DNA of 7,661 nucleotides. Origin: CAYRVF01 sp964427535. Lineage in GTDB: Bacteria; Chloroflexota; Ktedonobacteria; Ktedonobacterales; JADMIN01. The DNA lies in the NCBI GenBank assembly GCA_964427535.1, contig CAYRVF010000179.1, positions 1-7,661 on the forward strand, in the 5' to 3' direction. Every line of letters starts with the position of its first letter. Positions within the stretch are counted from its first letter, which is position 1. Shown piece after piece: positions 1 through 7,513 of the stretch. The notes beneath the pieces were generated by a model that saw only the letters and a program-made list of their open reading frames with translations, had not been told where the DNA came from and did not search any database. The position numbers and the translations under genes were made by a program.

Positions 1-1446
<1,446 letters not shown>

Positions 1447-1470
1447 GTGCCAGTGCCAAATCAGCAAGCG

Positions 1471-1476
1471 AGAGGA
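1471..1476 (+). promoter_or_regulatory. Ribosome binding site for the histidine phosphatase gene
   Basis: The purine-rich AGAGGA lies 11 nt before the ATG at 1488. The spacing is a little long, but no better Shine-Dalgarno match or closer in-frame start is present, and the protein motif at residues 5-11 needs this start. Confidence 0.5.
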
Positions 1477-1487
1477 TATCGACCCGC

Positions 1488-2231
1488 ATGACGCATATTT
1501 ATCTCATCCGGCACGGCGAGGCGGTCAGCAATGTCGAGCCGATCATCGCCGGAATGGACGGCGATACCGGCCTTACGCCACTGGGGCGGCTCCAGGCGGA
1601 ACGGCTGTGCGACCGTCTCACCGCGACGGGTGAGATTGCCGCCGACGTGCTGATCGCCAGCACGCTGCCACGCGCCCGACAGACGGCAGAGATTCTCCAA
1701 CCCGCGTTCGGCCTGCCCATCCAGTGGGACGACGACGTACAGGAGCTGCGTGTCGGCGAGGCGGACGGCATGACGTGGGAGCAGGCAATCGCGCGCTACG
1801 GCAGGCCCAACTTCCGTACCAACCCGTATCGGCCGCTCTTCCCCGGCGGCGAGAACTGGGGCGAGTTCCTGCTGCGTGTCGGCACTTCGCTCAATCGCAT
1901 CGCGACCGAGCACGCGGGCAAGACGGTCGTTGTGGTCTGCCACGGCGGCGTGATCGACGGGTCGTTCCTGGCCTTCCAGGGCGTCAATCTGCTGATGCCC
2001 TCGACGCGTGTTGAGCTGCTCACGCACAACACCTCCATCACGCACTGGGAGCGGCTCGACACCGACGGTCCGGCGATGTGGCGGCTGCTCGGCTACAACG
2101 ACAACCTGCACACGCGCGACATCCAGACGCCCGAGCGCATTGGCTGGGTGCGGCTGGCCTTCGGCGCGGGCACCGGCTCGGACACGCCCGCCGTCCCGGT
2201 GCCGACGGAGGAGTCCCCGGTGGGTGAATAG
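1488..2231 (+). CDS. Histidine phosphatase superfamily protein (phosphoglycerate mutase-like)
   Basis: This 247-residue cytoplasmic protein belongs to branch 1 of the histidine phosphatase superfamily, which removes phosphate through a phosphohistidine intermediate. The signature LIRHGE is at residues 6-11, with R8 and H9 as the phosphate-binding and nucleophilic pair. S58 and R62/R64 in STLPRARQTA form the usual second phosphate-binding segment. E86 is the likely general acid, and H152 in VVCHGG is the second catalytic histidine. All key residues are present, so the enzyme should be active. The substrate cannot be told: the family includes phosphoglycerate mutases, alpha-ribazole phosphatases (CobC), acid sugar phosphatases and proteins that act on phosphoproteins. 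The region near 105-125 (RPNFRTNPYRPLFPGGENW) suits a broad-specificity phosphatase better than true glycolytic PGM. The tail after about 225 is Gly/Pro/Thr-rich and probably disordered. It lies 41 bp after mfd on the same strand, probably in the same transcript. Confidence 0.9.
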   Translation: MTHIYLIRHGEAVSNVEPIIAGMDGDTGLTPLGRLQAERLCDRLTATGEIAADVLIASTLPRARQTAEILQPAFGLPIQWDDDVQELRVGEADGMTWEQAIARYGRPNFRTNPYRPLFPGGENWGEFLLRVGTSLNRIATEHAGKTVVVVCHGGVIDGSFLAFQGVNLLMPSTRVELLTHNTSITHWERLDTDGPAMWRLLGYNDNLHTRDIQTPERIGWVRLAFGAGTGSDTPAVPVPTEESPVGE

Positions 2232-2353
2232 GCCGGGCGGGATGGCGCAGGCGGCGTCTTGCATGTAGACTGTGAGGAACGATACGCGCCCGAAACCGAC
2301 AACGGCGGGCACGACAGCGCAAGGACCGCGCGGAAAGATCTGGACGAACAGGT

Positions 2354-2791
2354 ATGATGAATATACAGACGACACTGCTCCTGCTCTGGCGGGCGACGCT
2401 GCTGCGTTGCCCCATCTGCGGCAAGAGCAAGCTCTTCCAGCGCGGCTTCAAGATGTACGACCGCTGCCCCCACTGTGGGTGGCAGTTCGAGCGCGAGGAG
2501 GGCTACTGGACCGGTGCGATGGGAGTGAACCTCGTCGTCACCGAGCTCTTGATCGCGGTGGTGGTCGTGCCGCTGGCGGCGATTCAGGTGCCGCTGGTGC
2601 CGCTGCTGATCTTCGGCGCGCCGATGCCGGTGCTGCTGCCGATCCTTTTCTACCGTCACTCCAAGGCCTACTGGATGACGATCGACTTCCGCGTGCATCC
2701 TGCGCCAGTGCTGCGCCACGACTTCTCGCTGCACGACATTATCTCGCAGCCCGAGGCCCCAAAGGGCGATGGCAGCGAGAGCGGAACCTAG
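2354..2791 (+). CDS. DUF983 family zinc-ribbon membrane protein
   Basis: This 145-residue protein matches the DUF983 pattern, whose function is not known. The N-terminal cytoplasmic part has two CxxC pairs (C19/C22 in RCPICGKSKLF and C38/C41 in RCPHCGW), a likely zinc ribbon. Two hydrophobic segments follow, about residues 57-78 and 82-100, and then the conserved block RHSKAYWMTIDFRVHP at 101-116. The order of CxxC pairs, the YW near residue 51 and the post-helix Trp are typical of DUF983. The start is uncertain: two adjacent ATGs lie at 2354 and 2357, with only a weak AACAGG (2347-2352) in front, and the second ATG has the better spacing. The 122-bp gap after the phosphatase gene holds no convincing terminator, so read-through from mfd is possible. 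The stop overlaps the stop of the convergent minus-strand gene by 4 bp. In some bacteria DUF983 genes lie near cytochrome oxidase genes, but none is seen here. Confidence 0.87.
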   Translation: MMNIQTTLLLLWRATLLRCPICGKSKLFQRGFKMYDRCPHCGWQFEREEGYWTGAMGVNLVVTELLIAVVVVPLAAIQVPLVPLLIFGAPMPVLLPILFYRHSKAYWMTIDFRVHPAPVLRHDFSLHDIISQPEAPKGDGSESGT

Positions 2792-3774
2792 TCGACAGCA
2801 TCCCCACGGCGGCGGAGAGGCGCCGTCTCGCGGGCGCGGCGCGCGACACGCTGGGCAAGCTCGCGAGCCCGACCGGCGCGCATGCCGGGGAGTCGCCACG
2901 CGAACGCGCGCGAGACGCGCTTCGCCACTCCCGCCGCGAATGGGCCGCGCACGTGCGTGGTGGGGAAGGGCTCGATGACAGGCATGTCGGCGAGCGTGAG
3001 AATGACGATCTCGCCATCCGTGAAGTACGTGTCGCCCTCGCCGTTATCGCGGATGGTGGGGCCGTCGAAGGCCAAGGCGCGTGTCACATCCAGTACCCAG
3101 CCGGTGCGAATGAGGTCGTCCGCCACGAGTGAGCGCTCGGCGTCCACATCGGGTGCGATCTGGTGCGTGGGGCGGCCGGTCGTGGGGGAGAGCTTCACGG
3201 CGACATCACGCGTCGCCGCGCCCACCCAGACGGGACGCCCATCCTCCGCTCGCTCGCCGCTATCCCACAGGCGGATGTGGTTGCGCTCGTGGACGTTGCG
3301 TCCCGGCCGCTCGAAGGCGAAATCCTGCCTGCGGTCGTAGAGGTAGAGGGTACTGACGGGAGCGGTCGAATACTTCGCGCGCACCAGCACGCCGAGGGCG
3401 ATGCGCGTAGCCGTGATCGCCGTGATCTCGTCGGCGCGATACCACCCCGCGGCGGAAAATGCCGCTCCTAGCTGCCGCGCGGTGCCGACGACGCGCAGGT
3501 TCAGCGGATCGGCGGGCAGCCCGTCCCTCCGAAAGATGGTGAGCGGCTGCACGCCACCGGGGACCACAGCCGCGGTCGGGCGCAGGGTATCACTCCCTGA
3601 ATCGGGGACGCGCCGGGCCTCGCGATACATCCGCCGCAGCGTGACGAGCGCGACGGCGAGCGCGATGAAGGCAACCAGCGCGACAGCGGTTACCCCAATG
3701 AGCAGCACGGTCGGGTCGATGGGAATGCCGAACACCGAAGAAGGAGACGCCAGAGGCGCGAGAAGCCCGCTCAT
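2788..3774 (-). CDS. Membrane-anchored LssY_C domain protein, downstream paralogue
   Basis: This 328-residue protein has one N-terminal membrane helix (about 23-46) followed by an Arg-rich stretch (RRMYREARR). By the positive-inside rule that places the rest in the cytoplasm. Residues 77 to about 235 look like the LssY C-terminal domain: DPLNLRVVGT (89-98), AAGWYRADE (108-116), APVSTLYLY (138-146), RQDFAFER (149-156), NHIRLWDSGE (165-174), VWVGAATRD (182-190) and THQIAPDVDAER (203-214). The domain's function is unknown. In Legionella LssY it is joined to a PAP2 phosphatase domain, which is absent here. Over the core this protein is clearly more than half identical to the minus-strand gene ending at 4045, so the two arose by tandem duplication. 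It differs in having DRRQD where the paralogue has GRPQD. The C-terminal tail after about 270 is Arg-rich. The ATG is well supported by AAGGAG 6 nt upstream. The family call rests on remembered pattern, not on a search. Confidence 0.8.
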   Translation of the reverse strand: MSGLLAPLASPSSVFGIPIDPTVLLIGVTAVALVAFIALAVALVTLRRMYREARRVPDSGSDTLRPTAAVVPGGVQPLTIFRRDGLPADPLNLRVVGTARQLGAAFSAAGWYRADEITAITATRIALGVLVRAKYSTAPVSTLYLYDRRQDFAFERPGRNVHERNHIRLWDSGERAEDGRPVWVGAATRDVAVKLSPTTGRPTHQIAPDVDAERSLVADDLIRTGWVLDVTRALAFDGPTIRDNGEGDTYFTDGEIVILTLADMPVIEPFPTTHVRGPFAAGVAKRVSRAFAWRLPGMRAGRARELAQRVARRARETAPLRRRGDAVD

Positions 3775-3780
3775 GCTTTG

Positions 3781-3786
3781 CTCCTT
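3781..3786 (-). promoter_or_regulatory. Ribosome binding site of the downstream LssY_C gene
   Basis: On the minus strand AAGGAG lies 6 nt before the ATG that ends at 3774. This near-perfect Shine-Dalgarno match with ideal spacing fixes the start. Confidence 0.8.
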
Positions 3787-3814
3787 GCTGTGCCGTCCGC
3801 GACGAAACCGCTAC

Positions 3815-3863
3815 AAGGCAGGCGTGCAAGCACAGAACATGCCGACTGAGCAATAAGGCAGGC
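3815..3863. repeat. Pair of 9-nt direct repeats, AAGGCAGGC, exactly 40 bp apart
   Basis: AAGGCAGGC occurs at 3815-3823 and again at 3855-3863 in the leader of the downstream LssY_C gene, 41 and 81 bp before its start codon. The 40-bp period is close to four helical turns, so both copies would face the same side of the DNA. They could be operator sites or a chance repeat. I found no convincing sigma-70 promoter beside them. Confidence 0.4.
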
Positions 3864-3966
3864 AAACAACCGCGAAGCGAGCACGCACGCGGCGCGGCGC
3901 GCTTCCGCAGCGAGGACGCGCTCACAGGGAAGGCATCATCGGCGCCCTTGGCCCACCACCCGCCCG

Positions 3967-4003
3967 CCTCTCCCCCCTTCCCTCTCAGAGAAGGGGGGAG
4001 AGG
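3967..4003. repeat. Intergenic palindrome with 13-bp perfect arms (possible transcript hairpin)
   Basis: CCTCTCCCCCCTT (3967-3979) and AAGGGGGGAGAGG (3991-4003) are perfect reverse complements around an 11-nt loop. The loop can extend the stem by a short CTC/GAG pairing, and a second register pairs CCCTCTC (3980-3986) with GAGAGGG (3998-4004). It starts 41 nt past the stop of the upstream LssY_C gene, between the two paralogues. Neither strand has a T-run after it, so it is not a classic intrinsic terminator. It could weaken read-through, protect the upstream message from 3' decay, or be a dispersed repetitive palindrome. The same CCTCTCC/GGAGAGG core recurs at 5303-5320. Confidence 0.75.
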
Positions 4004-4044
4004 GTGAGGTTCTGCCAGGCGGGCTTGGGCGAGTCGCTTCGCTT

Positions 4045-4986
4045 CTACTCCTCCGCCTTGCCAGCGGGAACGGCGGCGCGCTCGGGCGTCCGTTTGCGCT
4101 CGCGCAGGCGGTGGGCTCGCTCGCGACCGGAGCGCGGCAGCAGCACGTGGCGTGCGGGACGGCCGAGGGTACCGGCGATACGCACCGGCACGCGCCCATG
4201 CACGCCAGCCGCCGCGAAGGGCAGTACGGAGACGTCGGCGAGCGTCAGCACGGCGACCCGCCCGTCCGTCCGCCAGGGGTCGCTATCGGCGTTCTGCATC
4301 TCGGTGGGCTTGCCGAAACCGGGCTCGAAGGTTTCGTCGACGACCCAGCCGGTGAGAATCAGGTCCTCGGCCAGGATGCCGCGTTCGACATCGGTGTCGG
4401 GGGCGATCTTGTGGGTGGGCAGATGCGTCTTGGGAGAGAGCTCGACCGCGATATCCTGAGTGGCGCCGCCGATCCAGACACGCCGCCCGTCGCCGCAGCG
4501 CTCGCCGGTATCCCAGAACCGCACGTGATCGCGCTGCCGCACGCTCTTGCCCTCCCGCTCGAAGGCGTAATCTTGCGGGCGGCCATAGAGATACAGCGTG
4601 CTGACGGGGGCCGTCGAATACTTGCGGCCGAGCACGGCGTCGATTGCGATGCGGATGGACGAGATCAGCGTGAGTTCATCGGCGCGGTACCATCCAGCGG
4701 CCGTAAAGGCGGCGCCAAGCTGCCCGGAGGTCGCGATAATCTTCACGTTGAGCGGGTCGCTGGGTGTGCCGTCGTGGCGGAAGTTGGTGAGCGGGCGTGT
4801 GCCTTCCGCGACCACCGTCTTCTCGCGGCCTTCGCGCGCGAACCCGCGTAGTGTCCGGTCGACGCGGACGACGCGCCAGACGATGACGACAAGCAGCACG
4901 AGCACCACGAGCGCGGCAACGCCGACAGCGATTTCCACGGGCGAGACCATCACGGCGATCGGTGCGGCAGAGAGTGCGACCACCAT
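4045..4986 (-). CDS. Membrane-anchored LssY_C domain protein, upstream paralogue
   Basis: This 313-residue protein has the same plan as its downstream neighbour: one N-terminal membrane helix (about 17-37), a basic segment (WRVVRVDRTLRGFAR), then a presumably cytoplasmic LssY C-terminal-type domain from about 65 to 225. Its blocks are DPLNVKIIAT (77-86), AAGWYRADE (96-104), APVSTLYLYGRPQD (126-139), RDHVRFWDTGE (152-162), VWIGGATQD (170-178) and THKIAPDTDVER (191-202). The GRPQD here is closer to the family pattern than the neighbour's DRRQD. No PAP2 domain, signal peptide cleavage site or known catalytic motif is visible. The C-terminal 35 or so residues are rich in Arg and Lys. The ATG at 4986 is supported by GAGGAG 6 nt upstream and an extended -10 promoter. 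This is the first gene of the minus-strand pair, and it is divergent from the FHA-ABC transporter gene. Its biochemical role is not known. Confidence 0.8.
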   Translation of the reverse strand: MVVALSAAPIAVMVSPVEIAVGVAALVVLVLLVVIVWRVVRVDRTLRGFAREGREKTVVAEGTRPLTNFRHDGTPSDPLNVKIIATSGQLGAAFTAAGWYRADELTLISSIRIAIDAVLGRKYSTAPVSTLYLYGRPQDYAFEREGKSVRQRDHVRFWDTGERCGDGRRVWIGGATQDIAVELSPKTHLPTHKIAPDTDVERGILAEDLILTGWVVDETFEPGFGKPTEMQNADSDPWRTDGRVAVLTLADVSVLPFAAAGVHGRVPVRIAGTLGRPARHVLLPRSGRERAHRLRERKRTPERAAVPAGKAEE

Positions 4987-4992
4987 ACAGTG

Positions 4993-4998
4993 CTCCTC
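4993..4998 (-). promoter_or_regulatory. Ribosome binding site of the upstream LssY_C gene
   Basis: On the minus strand GAGGAG is 6 nt before the ATG that ends at 4986, a strong match with good spacing. It favours this start over the internal Met at residue 13. Confidence 0.75.
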
Positions 4999-5033
4999 AT
5001 CAACGCAGCCTGAACGTTTTCCTCGCGGAGCAC

Positions 5034-5062
5034 ATTGTAGCAGGGAAGCGCGCGAGAAGGAA
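5034..5062 (-). promoter_or_regulatory. Predicted extended -10 promoter for the LssY_C pair
   Basis: On the minus strand TGC-TACAAT (5042 down to 5034) is an extended -10 element with five of six matches to TATAAT. A poor -35 candidate, TTCCTT (5062-5057), sits 17 bp upstream. Extended -10 promoters tolerate weak -35 boxes. Transcription would start near 5027, giving a leader of about 41 nt that contains the GAGGAG ribosome site. Confidence 0.5.
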
Positions 5063-5099
5063 GGAGTCGCCGCCGGATGACCACCGCCGCGTCATAGTG

Positions 5100-5108
5100 T
5101 GTTATGTT
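5100..5108 (+). promoter_or_regulatory. Weak candidate promoter for the FHA-ABC transporter gene
   Basis: TG-T-TATGTT (5100-5108) resembles an extended -10 element with four of six matches, in the most A/T-rich patch of the divergent region. No -35 box is recognisable at the right distance. If used, the leader would be about 158 nt. This is the best plus-strand candidate in the region but remains weak. Confidence 0.22.
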
Positions 5109-5157
5109 AATCTCATCCATTCGGAAACTCTCTGGAACTCACTGGCGGTGGCATGGC

Positions 5158-5170
5158 TCCTGCCGCAGGA
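5158..5170. promoter_or_regulatory. 13-nt palindrome in the divergent region, possible operator
   Basis: TCCTGC-C-GCAGGA has perfect 6-bp arms around a central C. It lies about 50 bp past the weak plus-strand promoter candidate and 102 bp before the transporter start. The size and symmetry would suit a dimeric repressor site, but GC-rich palindromes of this length also occur by chance. Confidence 0.25.
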
Positions 5171-5262
5171 TATTGGGTTCGCTCACAGCTCATCGGCGTC
5201 GCGTGGGAACACGCACCGCGCGCGCACCGTCCCCTCCATTACCGGTGACACCGAACTCTCTC

Positions 5263-5267
5263 AAGGA
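5263..5267 (+). promoter_or_regulatory. Ribosome binding site that sets the FHA-ABC transporter start
   Basis: AAGGA lies 5 nt before the ATG at 5273. In-frame ATGs at 5282 and 5285 have worse spacing. In-frame GTG or TTG codons at 5357-5369, just before the FHA domain, have no Shine-Dalgarno match. An out-of-frame ATG at 5268 overlaps the spacer and leads quickly to a stop. Confidence 0.6.
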
Positions 5268-5272
5268 ATGAG

Positions 5273-7510
5273 ATGGCCGACATGATGGAACGGTCTGAAT
5301 ATCCTCTCCCTGAGGAGAGGGAGCCACCCCAGCTCCACGCGCTCACGCCCGACCCAGTGCCGTTGAGGGTGCCTACCCACGGCTCGCCGGTGCTGATTGG
5401 GCGGGCTCCCGAGAGCACCTACGTGCTCGACGATAAGCGCATTTCGCCGTACCACGCACGCCTAGTGGACTCTCCCACTGGGCGCATTCTGCTCGAGGAT
5501 CTCGGCAGCATCAGTGGAACGTTCGTGAATGACGCGCGTCTTACCTCCGCCCAGCAGCTCCAGCCGGGCGATCATGTACGCATCGGCCCGTACCACTGGC
5601 AATTCGATGGGGCGATACTGACTCCTCTGGGTGGAGAGACGGCGCGCGGGATGCGCCTGGACGCACTCGACCTCGTTCGCAGCGTGCAGAACGGACGCAA
5701 GCTGCTGCTGGACCACGTTACCCTGTCAGTGCTGCCGGGCGAGTTCGTGACCATCGCGGGCAGCAACGGTGCGGGCAAGTCCACGCTCCTGGGCGCCCTC
5801 GCCGGATTCTACCGCCCGCAGCACGGCACCGTGCTCTTCGACGGGATGGAGCGCAGCCAGTATGCTGGCGGACTTCGTGGGCGTATCGGGTATGTGCCGC
5901 AAGCCGATATCGTCCACCGCACGCTCAGCGTGGAGGACGCGCTCTGGTACGCGGGGCGATTGCGACTGCCAGGGAACCTGAGCGCCGAGGCGATCCGGCA
6001 CATCGGCGAGCGGGTGCTCGAAGATGTCGATCTGCTTGACCACCGGTACACGGCGATTAAGAACCTGTCGGGAGGCGAGCGCAAGCGGGTCAATCTGGCT
6101 GTGGAACTGCTGGCCGATCCGCCCGTGCTGTTTCTCGACGAACCGAATGACGCGCTCGACCCTCGCCATCGCGACGAGATGCGCGAGCTCCTGCGCCGGC
6201 TGGCAGACCAGGGGCGCACCATCGTGCTCATCAGTCACTTTGTCGAAGATATAGACGTCTGCGACCGGCTGGCTTTTCTCGGCGGCGGCGGACGGCTGTG
6301 CTACTTCGGTCCCCCGGCTGCCGCGCCGGACTTCTTTGACGTGCCGTCCTTTGGCAAGATCTACGGACAGATCGAGCGCCATGACGCCGCCGCGTGCTGG
6401 CGCGAGGCATTCAAGCAGTCAGCGCTCTATACGCAACAGGTGGAGGCACGGCTCCCACCTGAAGCCAGCGGCGACACAAAGCCATCGTTCTCGCGAGAAG
6501 ACCAGGGCGGGTCCGCGTCCGAGCGGCCGAAGCAACAGCCGGCGGTGGGCCAGCTTGCGCTGTTGATGCGGCGATACACGCGCATCATCGTTCAGGACCG
6601 CATCAATCTCGCCGTCCTGCTGTTGCAGGCGCCAGTGATCGGCCTGATCCTGGCGATGGTAAGTGTCCGCGATGCGTTTCATTCCCCCAACGGCCCATAC
6701 GACGCCCAGGAGGTCGTGTTGCTGCTGGCTGTCGTCGCCATCTGGTTTGGCGCAAGCAACGCCATCGGCGAGATCTGTAAAGAGGACGATATTTATCGGC
6801 GCGAGCGGCTCGCCGGCCTGGGTATTACGCCGTATATCCTCTCGAAGGTGGGCATCCTCGGCGCGCTCTGCGCCTTGCAGACGCTCATCCTGTTGCTGAT
6901 CGTCTCCACGCAAACCGGTCTGCCACCTCGCCAGGCGGGCCTCTTTCTGCCTGCCAGTGTCGAGCTCTACGTAGGCATGACTCTCGCGGCCTGGGCAGGC
7001 ATGGCGCTGGGTCTCTTTGTTTCGGCACTGGCGAGCAACCGAGATAAAGCCGTCAGCGCGCTGCCCCTCGTCCTGCTGCCGCAGCTTCTCTTGGCGGGCA
7101 TCATCTTTCCCCTGAGCAAGCCCGTGCAGCCACTGGCAAATGCCACTGTCGCGCGCTGGGCAGTGCAGGCGCTGGGCACGTCCGCCGACCTGAATCACCT
7201 TTACTATGCGTCTCTCCGAGCGTCTGCGCGAGCGCCCATCGTGCATCCCGGTCCGGCAGGGCCGTCGCCCGCGCCCACCCCTCCGACCGAGACCAGCCCG
7301 CAAGCGTCTCACCTCTACTCACCATCCGATTACGACAGCCGCCCACGCGCCGCCCACTACAACGCCAGCCTGGCAGCAGGCGCCTCGTGGACGGATGCGG
7401 TCTCGACGCGCAAGGCGCACCTGCTGCGGACGGTCGCGATGCTGCTGCTGCTCTTCGTCGGCCTGACCATAAGCGCCGGAGCCCGACTGAAGCTCAAGGA
7501 CCCGAGGTGA
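5273..7510 (+). CDS. FHA domain-containing ABCG-type half transporter (FHA-ATPase-permease fusion)
   Basis: This 745-residue inner-membrane protein joins three modules. The FHA domain (about 32-115) has IGR at 42-44, S58 and H61 of the SxxH motif and SGTFVN at 81-86; such domains bind phosphothreonine peptides. The ABC ATPase (about 127-350) has Walker A GSNGAGKST (163-171), Q-loop Q210, signature LSGGERKR (265-272), Walker B VLFLDE (285-290), ALD D-loop (294-296) and switch H322, so it looks active. A polar linker (about 393-425) leads to an ABC2-type permease with likely helices at 446-463, 481-500, 521-544, 563-586, 593-614 and 720-739. The segment EDDIYRRERLAGL (504-516) after helix 2 is typical of the ABCG family. 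A Pro-rich loop separates helices 5 and 6. As a half transporter it should work as a dimer, probably as an exporter of a lipophilic compound or lipid; the substrate is unknown. It is divergent from the LssY_C genes. No kinase is nearby. Confidence 0.92.
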   Translation: MADMMERSEYPLPEEREPPQLHALTPDPVPLRVPTHGSPVLIGRAPESTYVLDDKRISPYHARLVDSPTGRILLEDLGSISGTFVNDARLTSAQQLQPGDHVRIGPYHWQFDGAILTPLGGETARGMRLDALDLVRSVQNGRKLLLDHVTLSVLPGEFVTIAGSNGAGKSTLLGALAGFYRPQHGTVLFDGMERSQYAGGLRGRIGYVPQADIVHRTLSVEDALWYAGRLRLPGNLSAEAIRHIGERVLEDVDLLDHRYTAIKNLSGGERKRVNLAVELLADPPVLFLDEPNDALDPRHRDEMRELLRRLADQGRTIVLISHFVEDIDVCDRLAFLGGGGRLCYFGPPAAAPDFFDVPSFGKIYGQIERHDAAACWREAFKQSALYTQQVEARLPPEASGDTKPSFSREDQGGSASERPKQQPAVGQLALLMRRYTRIIVQDRINLAVLLLQAPVIGLILAMVSVRDAFHSPNGPYDAQEVVLLLAVVAIWFGASNAIGEICKEDDIYRRERLAGLGITPYILSKVGILGALCALQTLILLLIVSTQTGLPPRQAGLFLPASVELYVGMTLAAWAGMALGLFVSALASNRDKAVSALPLVLLPQLLLAGIIFPLSKPVQPLANATVARWAVQALGTSADLNHLYYASLRASARAPIVHPGPAGPSPAPTPPTETSPQASHLYSPSDYDSRPRAAHYNASLAAGASWTDAVSTRKAHLLRTVAMLLLLFVGLTISAGARLKLKDPR
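5303..5320. repeat. Small palindrome CCTCTCC-CTGA-GGAGAGG inside the transporter's first codons
   Basis: Perfect 7-bp arms (5303-5309 and 5314-5320) flank a CTGA tetraloop, 30 nt after the A of the start codon. It encodes about PLPEER (residues 11-16), ahead of the FHA domain. The arms match the outer seven bases of each arm of the intergenic palindrome at 3967-4003. It may be a copy of the same repeat family absorbed into the gene start, or a hairpin that slows early translation. Confidence 0.6.
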
Positions 7511-7513
7511 TTC

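Noticed and set aside
2259..2286. Possible promoter (TTGCAT, then GATACG) before the DUF983 gene
   Set aside because: Each hexamer matches only three of six consensus positions, which is too weak to list.
1461..2375. Minus-strand ORF of 304 codons opposite the histidine phosphatase
   Set aside because: It lies antisense to a gene with all its catalytic residues. The product shows no domain and is typical of high-GC antisense frames.
2272..3132. Plus-strand ORF of 286 codons across the DUF983 gene and the end of the LssY_C gene
   Set aside because: It runs out of frame through two genes with clear family motifs. Its product is Arg/Ala-rich with no motif, as GC-rich shadow frames are.
5126..5261. 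AACTCTCT occurring at 5126-5133 and 5254-5261
   Set aside because: An 8-nt low-complexity repeat over this distance is likely by chance, and its flanks do not match.
6419..7312. Minus-strand ORF of 297 codons opposite the permease
   Set aside because: The plus strand codes a clean six-helix ABC2 permease. The antisense product has no hydrophobic segment or motif.
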